Below are positions 57,491-64,000 of a stretch of 64,000 nucleotides of DNA, piece after piece. Numbering within the stretch: the first letter of the stretch is position 1; each line of letters starts with the position of its first letter. The stretch spans positions 3,844,001-3,908,000 of the forward strand of contig NZ_CP044549.1 of the NCBI RefSeq assembly GCF_009859475.1, given 5' to 3'. Made by a program: the position numbers and the translations under genes. Under the pieces are notes generated by a model. It made no database searches. It was not told the DNA's origin and saw only the letters and a list, made by a program, of their open reading frames with translations. The DNA is from Hydrogenophaga sp. BPS33. Lineage in GTDB: Bacteria > Pseudomonadota > Gammaproteobacteria > Burkholderiales > Burkholderiaceae_C.

Positions 57491-57943
57491 TCAGGCGGTT
57501 TCGCCGAGCACCGAGACGTTCACGTCGACCGTCACATCGGTGTGCAGGTTGACGCTGACCGTGTAGTCGCCCACGTTCTTCAGCGGGCCGTTGGGCATGC
57601 GCACTTGCGACTTGACCACGGCGAAGCCTTGCTTGTTCAGCTCTTCGGACACGTCGTGGTTGGTCACGGAGCCGAACAGGCGGCCATCGACGCCAGCCTT
57701 TTGCGACAGCTTGACCGTGACGGCAGCGAGCTTCTCACCCAGGGCTTGGGCTTCAGCGTGTTTGGCGGCGGCCACCTTCTCGAGTTCCGCACGGCGGGCT
57801 TCGAATTCGGCAATGGCGTTCTGGGTCGCGCGGCGGGCACGGCCGGTGGGGATCAGGAAGTTGCGGGCATAGCCGTCCTTGACCTTGACCACATCGCCCA
57901 GGGCGCCGAGGTTGACAACTTTGTCGAGCAGGATGATTTGCAT
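57491..57943 (-). CDS. rplI: 50S ribosomal protein L9
   Basis: A 150-residue ribosomal protein binding 23S rRNA at the base of the L1 stalk. The N-terminal domain [32 protein letters not shown] is canonical, followed by the long central helix and the C-terminal domain. The start is fixed by family length and homology; the frame runs 34 codons upstream into rpsR. It is 13 bases after rpsR. Confidence 0.97.
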   Translation of the reverse strand: MQIILLDKVVNLGALGDVVKVKDGYARNFLIPTGRARRATQNAIAEFEARRAELEKVAAAKHAEAQALGEKLAAVTVKLSQKAGVDGRLFGSVTNHDVSEELNKQGFAVVKSQVRMPNGPLKNVGDYTVSVNLHTDVTVDVNVSVLGETA

Positions 57944-57956
57944 GTCAGGCTCTCTT

Positions 57957-58241
57957 TCAGACGCGGTGCTGGTCGCTGTAGGGCAGCATGGCCAGGAAGC
58001 GTGCGCGCTTGATGGCGGTGTTGACCTGGCGCTGGTAGAAGGCACGGGTGCCGGTCAGACGCGCGGGGATGATCTTGCCGTTTTCCGCAATGAAGTCGCG
58101 CAGGACGTCCACGTCCTTGTAGTCGACTTCTTCGACATTGGCCACGGTGAAGCGGCAGAAGCGCTTGCGCTTGAAGAGCAGCGACTGGGTGTTGCGCTTG
58201 GGGCGCTTGTCTTTGTTGTTGAAACGTTTGGGTGCAGCCAT
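57957..58241 (-). CDS. rpsR: 30S ribosomal protein S18
   Basis: A 94-residue ribosomal protein with the conserved core [50 protein letters not shown]. It binds S6 in the platform of the small subunit, and rpsF is in the same operon. The N-terminal basic stretch ([12 protein letters not shown]) is normal for betaproteobacteria. It lies 11 bases after priB. Confidence 0.97.
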   Translation of the reverse strand: MAAPKRFNNKDKRPKRNTQSLLFKRKRFCRFTVANVEEVDYKDVDVLRDFIAENGKIIPARLTGTRAFYQRQVNTAIKRARFLAMLPYSDQHRV

Positions 58242-58252
58242 GATGGGCCTTC

Positions 58253-58540
58253 CTATGTTTTGCTGAATTCTTGGATGTGGAACACCACGCCTTTGCCGTT
58301 GCGCTGGTTCGTCATGAAACCGTGAAACTCACAGACCGCGTCAAGCCCCTGTCGGGACAGCACTTCGGCCTGGGCACCGAAGGCCACGGCCCTCAGCTGC
58401 AATTTCACCTGTCTCGGTAAGTCCATCTCGACGACCTGGGACTCGTGTTCAAGCACGAGGTTGACGGCCGGGATGCCTGCCGGTGTGTAACGCAGGCTCT
58501 GTACCTGCACCACCACGGCGGACAACTGAAGACGGTTCAC
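58253..58540 (-). CDS. priB: Primosomal replication protein PriB
   Basis: A 95-residue OB-fold single-stranded DNA-binding protein of the PriA restart pathway. It begins [33 protein letters not shown] and ends GVVFHIQEF. The start codon is GTG. It sits between rpsF and rpsR, its standard place, with gaps of 25 and 11 bases. The fold relates it to SSB, but the size and position settle the name. Confidence 0.94.
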   Translation of the reverse strand: MNRLQLSAVVVQVQSLRYTPAGIPAVNLVLEHESQVVEMDLPRQVKLQLRAVAFGAQAEVLSRQGLDAVCEFHGFMTNQRNGKGVVFHIQEFSKT

Positions 58541-58565
58541 CCGATGACGACGTCACGCCGCGGGC

Positions 58566-58955
58566 TTACGCGGCGGCCTGTTCCTGCGCTTGGTGGGAAG
58601 GAGCGGGCTGTTGAAGCTTGCGGGCTTCTTCGCGCTCGACCGACTTCATCATGGCCGAAGGACCGGTATCGGCCTTCTTGCGCAACACCGTGAGGTGGCG
58701 CAGAACCGCGTCGTTGAACTTGAAAGCATGTTCCAGTTCGGACATCACGGCCTGATCGGCTTCGATGTTGACGCACAGGTAGTGGGCCTTGGACAGCTTG
58801 TTGATCTGATAAGCCATCTGGCGACGGCCCCAGTCTTCAACGCGGTGGATCTTGCCGCCGCCAGCGGTGATCATGCCCTTGTAGCGCTCCAGCATGGCCG
58901 GAACTTGTTCGCTTTGATCCGGGTGGATCAGCAAGACGATTTCATAGTGACGCAT
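58566..58955 (-). CDS. rpsF: 30S ribosomal protein S6
   Basis: A 129-residue ribosomal protein starting [25 protein letters not shown], with [20 protein letters not shown] and the C-terminal Gln/Ala-rich tail ([14 protein letters not shown]) common in this group. AGGAG lies eight bases upstream. It opens the rpsF-priB-rpsR-rplI operon. The 87-base leader may carry the S6:S18 autoregulatory site, but I could not make out the motif. Confidence 0.97.
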   Translation of the reverse strand: MRHYEIVLLIHPDQSEQVPAMLERYKGMITAGGGKIHRVEDWGRRQMAYQINKLSKAHYLCVNIEADQAVMSELEHAFKFNDAVLRHLTVLRKKADTGPSAMMKSVEREEARKLQQPAPSHQAQEQAAA

Positions 58956-59048
58956 AGACACTCCTTCAGGATGGACCGTGCAACGAAGCACAGCAGGTTC
59001 AGCCACCCGCCGCGTCTGGAAGCGGTGTGGCAAGGCGAAAAGCCTGCG

Positions 59049-59057
59049 ATTATAGCA
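59049..59057 (-). promoter_or_regulatory. Extended -10 promoter of the rpsF operon
   Basis: On the minus strand TGC is followed by a perfect TATAAT. With the extended -10 TGn, a good -35 is not needed, and none is obvious. Transcription would start about 87 bases before rpsF. Confidence 0.65.
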
Positions 59058-59098
59058 ACAGGATGTCTGGGCCTTGCGCCAAGGTGAGCAGACCGCCC

Positions 59099-59572
59099 TC
59101 AGCGTCCGCCCAGGGCAGCGGCCAATGGGGCGAACTTCTTCGCGCCAATGGCCTCCTGGATCCGCGGGGACAAGGCGAGCAATTGCTCGTAGTTGCCGGC
59201 CGCCTCTACCGCCAGGTTCAGGCGGAAACCGCGCAAGCCCAGGGCCGCAGTGAGCTGGGTGGCGATGGGGTAGGCGTCCTGGTAACGCTGCGCGGGGCTG
59301 CGTTCCGGGGCCTCGGAAACGACCTCTTCCTGGGCCAGTGCCGCAGCGGCTTGCGCCACCGCTGGCGGGGGCGCGGCATCGGCAATCAACCCCAGCTCGA
59401 ACAAGCGCTCGACGTCTTCATCGGCCGCCCCCAAGGCAGCGGATGCGGCCAGCACTTCCCGCATGGAGCGTTTGCCATCGATCAGGACGAAGACCGAACG
59501 TTGCCGAGGGGTCAAGGGTACCGACCGGTCCTTCAGGACCCGTTGCCCGGCTTCGGTTTTCACAATGCTCAT
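59099..59572 (-). CDS. Hypothetical protein with a winged-helix-like N-terminal half
   Basis: A 157-residue soluble protein, possibly an accessory regulator. The first 70 residues ([36 protein letters not shown]) look like a small winged-helix unit, followed by an Ala-rich linker and a helical C-terminal domain ([46 protein letters not shown]). The N-terminal pattern resembles the 85-residue protein at 17451-17708. The start ATG 59572 has TTGGAG upstream. It precedes the rpsF operon but the rpsF promoter lies between them. No named family is recognised. Confidence 0.65.
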   Translation of the reverse strand: MSIVKTEAGQRVLKDRSVPLTPRQRSVFVLIDGKRSMREVLAASAALGAADEDVERLFELGLIADAAPPPAVAQAAAALAQEEVVSEAPERSPAQRYQDAYPIATQLTAALGLRGFRLNLAVEAAGNYEQLLALSPRIQEAIGAKKFAPLAAALGGR

Positions 59573-59675
59573 GCTGCTCCAAAGTCGTTCTTCAACACAG
59601 GACATCGCCAAAAACGAGCTTTACATACCGGGACAGGCATTTGAATTGGGGTTTGTCCATACGGTGCCGCCCAGC

Positions 59676-59701
59676 AAAAAGCCCGCACAAAGGCGGGCTT
59701 T
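59676..59701 (-). terminator. Intrinsic terminator after the MHS transporter gene
   Basis: AAAGCCCGC-CTTTGT-GCGGGCTTT read on the minus strand, followed by a T-run, 46 bases after the stop at 59747. The stem is perfect over nine pairs. Confidence 0.8.
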
Positions 59702-59712
59702 GATGGGTCGAG

Positions 59713-59735
59713 GCATCCCGAAGTGCTCGGGATGC
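59713..59735. other. Hairpin preceding the terminator
   Basis: GCATCCCG-AAGTGCT-CGGGATGC, a perfect 8-bp stem 12 bases after the MHS transporter stop and just before the T-tailed terminator. It may stabilise the 3' end or slow polymerase; it has no T-run of its own. Confidence 0.5.
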
Positions 59736-59746
59736 ACACTTTCCAC

Positions 59747-61429
59747 TCAATCGTGGGCGTAGATGTCCACGTCCTTGGTCTCGCGGATGAAGATCATGCC
59801 GATGATGAAGGTGCCGGCGGCGACGATCACGGGGTACCAGAGGCCGTAGAAGATGTCGCCGGTGGCGGCCACCATGGCGAACGCGGTGGTCGGCAGCAGG
59901 CCGCCGAACCAGCCGTTGCCGATGTGGTACGGCAGGCTCATCGAGGTGTAGCGGATGCGTGTGGGGAACAACTCCACCAGCATGGCGGCGATCGGGCCGT
60001 ACACCATGGTCACCAGGATCACGAGGAACACGAGGATCAGCAGCACCATGCCCTTGTTCATCTTCGCGGGGTCTGCCGGCGTGGTCAGGCCTTCGGCCTT
60101 GGCGGTGTCGGTCAGTTCCTTGCGGAAGTCGCCGATGGCCTTGCCGCTCTCGGCGCTGAAGCCATCGCGCTTGTCGTTGAGCACACCCACGGGCGCGTTC
60201 AACACCTTGGAGCCCATGGTGACGGTGGCCGGTGCGCCGACCGCACCTTGCACGGTGGTGTAAGGGATGTAGGACTGCGTAAGGGCGCGCTTGGCGATAT
60301 CGCACGAGGTGCGGAAATCGATGTCGCGGGCGATCGGACTGCCCTGGAACGAGCATTCCTTCAGGTCGGCCGTCACGGTCACCTTGTTGGCTTGCTGTGC
60401 GGCCACCAGCGCCGGGTTGGCGTAGTTCAGCAGCATCGGGAACACCGTGAAGTACGTCAGCGCGGCGATCAGGCAGCCCCCCATGATGATGGGCTTGCGG
60501 CCGATCTTGTCGGAGAGCGAACCGAACACGATGAAGAACGGTGTGCCGATCAGCAGCGAAGCGGCGATGAACAGGTTGGCCGTGGTGGCGTCGACCTTGG
60601 CGATCGTCGTCAGGAAGAACAACGCGTAGAACTGACCGGTGTACCAGACCACGGCCTGGCCGGCGGTCAGGCCCAGCAGTGCCAGGATCACGACCTTGAG
60701 GTTCTTCCATTGGCCGAAGGATTCGGTCAGCGGCGCCTTGGAGGTCTTGCCTTCCGCTTTCATTTTCTGGAACGCGGGCGACTCGTTGAGGCTCAGGCGA
60801 ATCCAGACCGAGACGCCCAGGAGCAGGATGGACACCAGGAACGGAATGCGCCAGCCCCATTCGGCGAACTCCTTGTCGCCCATCGCGGTACGCACGCCCA
60901 GGATCACCAGCAGCGACAGGAACAGGCCCAGCGTGGCGGTGGTCTGGATCCACGCGGTGTAGGCGCCGCGTTTGCCGTGCGGCGCATGCTCGGCCACGTA
61001 CGTGGCAGCACCACCGTATTCACCGCCCAGCGCCAAGCCTTGCAGCATGCGCAGGATGATGAGGATGATCGGCGCGGCAACGCCGATGGAGGCATAGGTG
61101 GGCAGCAAACCCACGATGAACGTGGACGCCCCCATCAGCAGGATCGTGACCAGGAAGGTGTACTTGCGCCCGATCATGTCGCCCAGACGGCCGAAGACGA
61201 TCGCGCCGAAGGGCCGCACTAGGAAGCCCGCCGCGAACGCCAGCAAGGCGAAGATGTAGGCGGAGGTGGCGTCCAGTCCGGAGAAGAATTGGCGCGCGAT
61301 GATGGCCGCGAGCGACCCATAGAGATAGAAGTCGTACCACTCGAAAACCGTACCCAGAGAGGAAGCAAAGATCACCTTCCTCTCCTCCTTGGTCATCGGT
61401 GCAGATGCACTGGCCGTTGAGGTTGCCAT
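59747..61429 (-). CDS. MHS-family MFS transporter with a large soluble loop
   Basis: A 560-residue inner-membrane symporter. Helix 1 (GTVFEWYDFYLYGSLAAI), RLGDMIGRKYTFL and LALGGEYGGAATYVAEHAPHGKRGAYTAW mark the MHS branch that imports small metabolites with protons. Between two helices in the C-terminal half there is an insertion of about 110 residues (roughly 370-480) with two cysteines (ECSFQG and TSCDIAK), probably facing the periplasm, which explains the extra length over the usual ~440. ATG 61429 has AGGAGA upstream. A transported compound cannot be named. Confidence 0.87.
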   Translation of the reverse strand: MATSTASASAPMTKEERKVIFASSLGTVFEWYDFYLYGSLAAIIARQFFSGLDATSAYIFALLAFAAGFLVRPFGAIVFGRLGDMIGRKYTFLVTILLMGASTFIVGLLPTYASIGVAAPIILIILRMLQGLALGGEYGGAATYVAEHAPHGKRGAYTAWIQTTATLGLFLSLLVILGVRTAMGDKEFAEWGWRIPFLVSILLLGVSVWIRLSLNESPAFQKMKAEGKTSKAPLTESFGQWKNLKVVILALLGLTAGQAVVWYTGQFYALFFLTTIAKVDATTANLFIAASLLIGTPFFIVFGSLSDKIGRKPIIMGGCLIAALTYFTVFPMLLNYANPALVAAQQANKVTVTADLKECSFQGSPIARDIDFRTSCDIAKRALTQSYIPYTTVQGAVGAPATVTMGSKVLNAPVGVLNDKRDGFSAESGKAIGDFRKELTDTAKAEGLTTPADPAKMNKGMVLLILVFLVILVTMVYGPIAAMLVELFPTRIRYTSMSLPYHIGNGWFGGLLPTTAFAMVAATGDIFYGLWYPVIVAAGTFIIGMIFIRETKDVDIYAHD

Positions 61430-61555
61430 GATGTTGAAGTCTCCTAAGTTGAATGGATGGCACGAGAAGCCATCGCAGTGTTTTAGGAGCGTCTGACTGG
61501 AACCTGACACACGCCGGCACAGGCTCGCCAACGACACGGAAATCGGGAAAACCCC

Positions 61556-61606
61556 TAGGGCCAGTTCACACGATTTTTCCAAGTGCGAAAGGGTGAACAG
61601 GCCCTA
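61556..61606. repeat. Long inverted repeat at the end of the symporter gene
   Basis: TAGGGCCAGTTCAC (61556-61569) and GTGAACAGGCCCTA (61593-61606) pair at 13 of 14 positions around a 23-base spacer. The right arm includes the symporter stop codon. There is no T-run after the left arm on the minus strand, so it is either an unusual terminator or a protein-binding site. The rest of the 174-base gap carries the MHS gene's leader and no other clear signal. Confidence 0.55.
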
Positions 61607-63667
61607 AGCGCCGACCGTCTCACGGCGCCGCAGCAAGGTCAGCAGCACGATCACGGCGAAGCCCACCGGCACGCCGAACACACCGGCCGACAGGGGCTGG
61701 ATGCCGAACCAGAGATCCTGCCCGCCGCTCACGCCGAAGAAGCCGCGCACGGTGGGTGCATTGATCATCATGTAGGTAACCGTGGTGCCCAGACCGAGCA
61801 GCATGCCCGCGACGGCGGCCGAGCCCCGGGTGCGCGACCAGAAGATGCCCATGATCATGGCGGGCACGAAGGCCGAGGCCGCGAGCGAGAACGATGAAGC
61901 CACCAGGGGCAGGATTTCCGCGGGCCTGAGCGCGGCGACGAACGCGGCCACCGTGGCCACGCTGAGCAAGGCGAACTTGGAGAGGATCACGCGCTGCTCG
62001 GGTGTGACGTTGCGCCGCACCTCGTGGCAATAGGTGTCGCGCACCAGCGAGTTGCTGATGGTCAGCAGCAGGCCATCGGCGGTGGACAGCGCGGCGGCGA
62101 GACCTCCCGCCGCCACCAGCCCCGACACCACGTAAGGCATGCCGCCCAGCTCGGGCGTGGCGAGCATGATCACGTCGGCCCCCAGCCGCAGCTCGCCGAA
62201 CTGCAGGATGCCGTCGCCGTTGACATCGCTCACGGAGATCAGCGAATCGTCGAGCCGCGACCATTGCCCGATCCACGCGGGCAAGGCATCGAAACTGCTG
62301 CCCACCACGTTCGCCATGACTTCGTACTTCACCAGCACCGCGAGCGCGGGTGCGCTCAGGTACAAGAGGGTGATGAAGAAGAGCGACCACGCGACCGATT
62401 CGCGCGCGGTCGCCACGGAGGGGGTGGTGTAGTAGCGCGTGAGCAGGTGCGGCAGCCCCGCGGTGCCCACCATCAGGCAGAACATGAGGGCCAGGAAGTT
62501 GGCGCGCGCGGACTGGAACACCGCACGCTCGGCCGGCGTGCCGTCGGGGTCGCCCGCAAACGCCTGGCTGTGCGGGATGAGCCCGCCCAGCGGCCGGGAC
62601 CTTTCTTCGCTTTCCTGCAAGGCACGCGTCCAGCGCTCGCGCGCCGTGGGCACGTCGGGCGGCAATGCCGCCAGTTCGCGGGTAGCGGCGATCACCAGTT
62701 CCATGTCGGCGTTCTGCGATTTCAAGGTGCGCACGCGCTCCTGCTTGGCCGCGCGCTGGCGCTTGAGCGTGCCCTCCACATCCTGCAGCCACACCGCGTA
62801 TTCACGGGCACGCCGGCCAAAAGCCTCCTGCACCGCCCTTTCCGCGGGAGATGCGAGCAAGTCCTTTTCGAGCTCCGCGATCTTCGTCAACTGCTGGCCG
62901 TACACCAACGGTGCGAGCGGGTTGCCCAACTGCTTGTACGCCAGCCACGACACCGGGATGAGGAACGCCAGCAGCAAGATGACGTACTGCGCCACCTGGG
63001 TCCAGGTGATCGCGCGCATGCCACCCAGAAACGAACACAGCACCACGCCCCCCAGGCCGAGCATGATGCCGATCTCGAACTGCACGCCGGTCAGGCGCGA
63101 GGCCACCAGGCCGATGCCGTAGATCTGCGCGATCACGTAGGTGAACGAGCACAGCACCGCGGAGAATGCCGCGATGCGCCGTGGCCAGCGCCCGCCAAAG
63201 CGCACCTCGAAATAGTCGGGCACGGTGTACAGATTGAGCCTGCGCAGGTGCGGCGCGATGAGCAGGGCCACCAGGCAGAAGCCACCGGTCCAGCCCAGCA
63301 CATACGCCAGGCCACCGGCCTGCCACTCGGTGCCGCCAAACCCCTGCAGATACAGCCCACCCGCCAGGCTGATGAAGGAGGCCGCGCTCATCCAGTCGGC
63401 CGCCGCGGCCATGCCGTTGTAGACCGGCGGGATGCGCCTGCCGGCCACGTAGTACTCGTCCGGCACGGCGGTGCGGCCATAGATGCCGATGCCACCGTAC
63501 ATCATCACCGTTGCGAACAGAAAGATCGGCCCTAGCCAGCGGCGCGACAGACCGCTGTGCTCGGCCCACGCCATCAACAGCATGAAGGCGATGAGCGCCA
63601 GCACGTAGAACGCCAGGATGCGGCGCAGGCGGCGTTTGTAGGCCGCGTAGGCCGGGGCGTCAGACAT
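61604..63667 (-). CDS. Sodium:solute symporter, VC_2705 family, with an EF-hand-like loop
   Basis: A 687-residue SSS transporter related to ActP acetate permease, with about thirteen membrane helices. Helix 1-2 region VPDEYYVAGRRIPPVYNGMAAAADWMSAASFISLAGGLY is the SSS sodium-site segment. Two soluble insertions are seen: a long charged, partly coiled segment (about residues 265-385, including EGTLKRQRAAKQERVRTLKSQ) and, near 475-490, the loop DVNGDGILQFGE, which fits the 12-residue calcium-binding EF-hand exactly. The start overlaps the DUF4212 gene by eight bases. The substrate is probably a short organic acid such as acetate, by family. Confidence 0.9.
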   Translation of the reverse strand: MSDAPAYAAYKRRLRRILAFYVLALIAFMLLMAWAEHSGLSRRWLGPIFLFATVMMYGGIGIYGRTAVPDEYYVAGRRIPPVYNGMAAAADWMSAASFISLAGGLYLQGFGGTEWQAGGLAYVLGWTGGFCLVALLIAPHLRRLNLYTVPDYFEVRFGGRWPRRIAAFSAVLCSFTYVIAQIYGIGLVASRLTGVQFEIGIMLGLGGVVLCSFLGGMRAITWTQVAQYVILLLAFLIPVSWLAYKQLGNPLAPLVYGQQLTKIAELEKDLLASPAERAVQEAFGRRAREYAVWLQDVEGTLKRQRAAKQERVRTLKSQNADMELVIAATRELAALPPDVPTARERWTRALQESEERSRPLGGLIPHSQAFAGDPDGTPAERAVFQSARANFLALMFCLMVGTAGLPHLLTRYYTTPSVATARESVAWSLFFITLLYLSAPALAVLVKYEVMANVVGSSFDALPAWIGQWSRLDDSLISVSDVNGDGILQFGELRLGADVIMLATPELGGMPYVVSGLVAAGGLAAALSTADGLLLTISNSLVRDTYCHEVRRNVTPEQRVILSKFALLSVATVAAFVAALRPAEILPLVASSFSLAASAFVPAMIMGIFWSRTRGSAAVAGMLLGLGTTVTYMMINAPTVRGFFGVSGGQDLWFGIQPLSAGVFGVPVGFAVIVLLTLLRRRETVGA

Positions 63668-63926
63668 CGGTGGACCTGGCGCCCTCTTCTTCGTTTTTCT
63701 CCAGCCGGCGCATGGCGACGGCGTAGACCACGACGACGCCGATGAACACCAGGACCGCGCCCTGGGCCGCCATCCAGAAATGCACAGGCCAGCCGTTGAC
63801 GACGAAGCTCAGTTCGCGCGCGAAGAAGCAGACGCCGAACGACGCCAGAAACATGACCGACAACAAGACCGCCTTGAGCACCAGGGCACGGCGGTCGTGT
63901 GTGTCGGTCGAGGATGGCGCGGACAT
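63660..63926 (-). CDS. DUF4212 small subunit of the symporter
   Basis: An 88-residue protein with two membrane helices (about residues 17-35 and 50-70; FARELSFVVNGWPVHFWMAAQGAVLVFIGVVVVYAVAM). DUF4212 proteins are regularly encoded just upstream of VC_2705-type SSS transporters and are thought to be their small partner. Its stop overlaps the symporter start by eight bases, which supports co-translation. ATG 63926 is the likely start; the remaining 74 bases to the window edge show nothing. Confidence 0.88.
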   Translation of the reverse strand: MSAPSSTDTHDRRALVLKAVLLSVMFLASFGVCFFARELSFVVNGWPVHFWMAAQGAVLVFIGVVVVYAVAMRRLEKNEEEGARSTDV

Positions 63927-64000
63927 CGCCCGATCATCGCATTGCGATGACCGGTGATGCCTAGGTGTTTGCTCGGAACCCTCTGAGCATGATCAACCCT

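Overview
The window is a dense, GC-rich piece of bacterial chromosome. Gene content and order point to a betaproteobacterium of the order Burkholderiales, most likely Comamonadaceae. The main clues are the runs clpB / moaE-moaD-moeA / thrC-hom / alaA and rpsF-priB-rpsR-rplI next to dnaB, the DUF1631 protein, and the VC_2705-type symporter with its DUF4212 partner. This placement is inferred from synteny and composition; the genus is not resolved. No tRNA, rRNA, CRISPR array or insertion sequence was seen, and no stretch above 300 bases lacks a gene.

Layout. Positions 1-9869 (+) hold a tightly overlapping glycogen/trehalose operon: glgX (5' end outside the window), treZ, a single gene encoding MalQ fused to TreY, and glgA. 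Together they debranch alpha-glucan, convert it to trehalose and make new glucan. Positions 9874-16460 (-) hold a DUF4287 protein, a receiver-only response regulator beside a double-domain KaiC-like ATPase, a small membrane protein, a DUF1631 protein and an MFS exporter. A divergent AraC regulator and a small acidic protein follow.

Positions 17742-34656, all on the minus strand, are the most unusual part. Upstream are two very large Sec-signal-bearing proteins: a SpvB/TcdB-like protein with FG-GAP repeats and a cysteine-rich tail, and an Rhs protein with a variable tip overlapping a putative immunity gene. Then come an orphan small gene and a low-GC secreted protein of unknown function. The latter leads an eight-gene compact type II secretion/type IV pilus-like operon: a PilO-PilP-like fusion, a secretin lipoprotein with a cohesin-like domain, three pseudopilins, GspF, GspE and a GspL/PilMN-like protein. 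Almost every junction is a 4-5 base stop/start overlap. I propose, as inference only, that this apparatus exports the neighbouring Tc/Rhs-like proteins.

Positions 34782-42986 hold a LysR-controlled catabolic cluster: an MHS transporter, an FAD dehydrogenase, a VOC enzyme, an alpha/beta hydrolase, an MBL-fold protein with a degenerate metal motif, and a convergent aldehyde dehydrogenase. From 43057 to 59572 the genes are core housekeeping: clpB with a heat-shock-type promoter, a GNAT enzyme, molybdopterin genes, threonine synthesis, alaA, a peroxiredoxin, phoH, dnaB and the rpsF operon. The window ends with an MHS transporter and a sodium:solute symporter pair.
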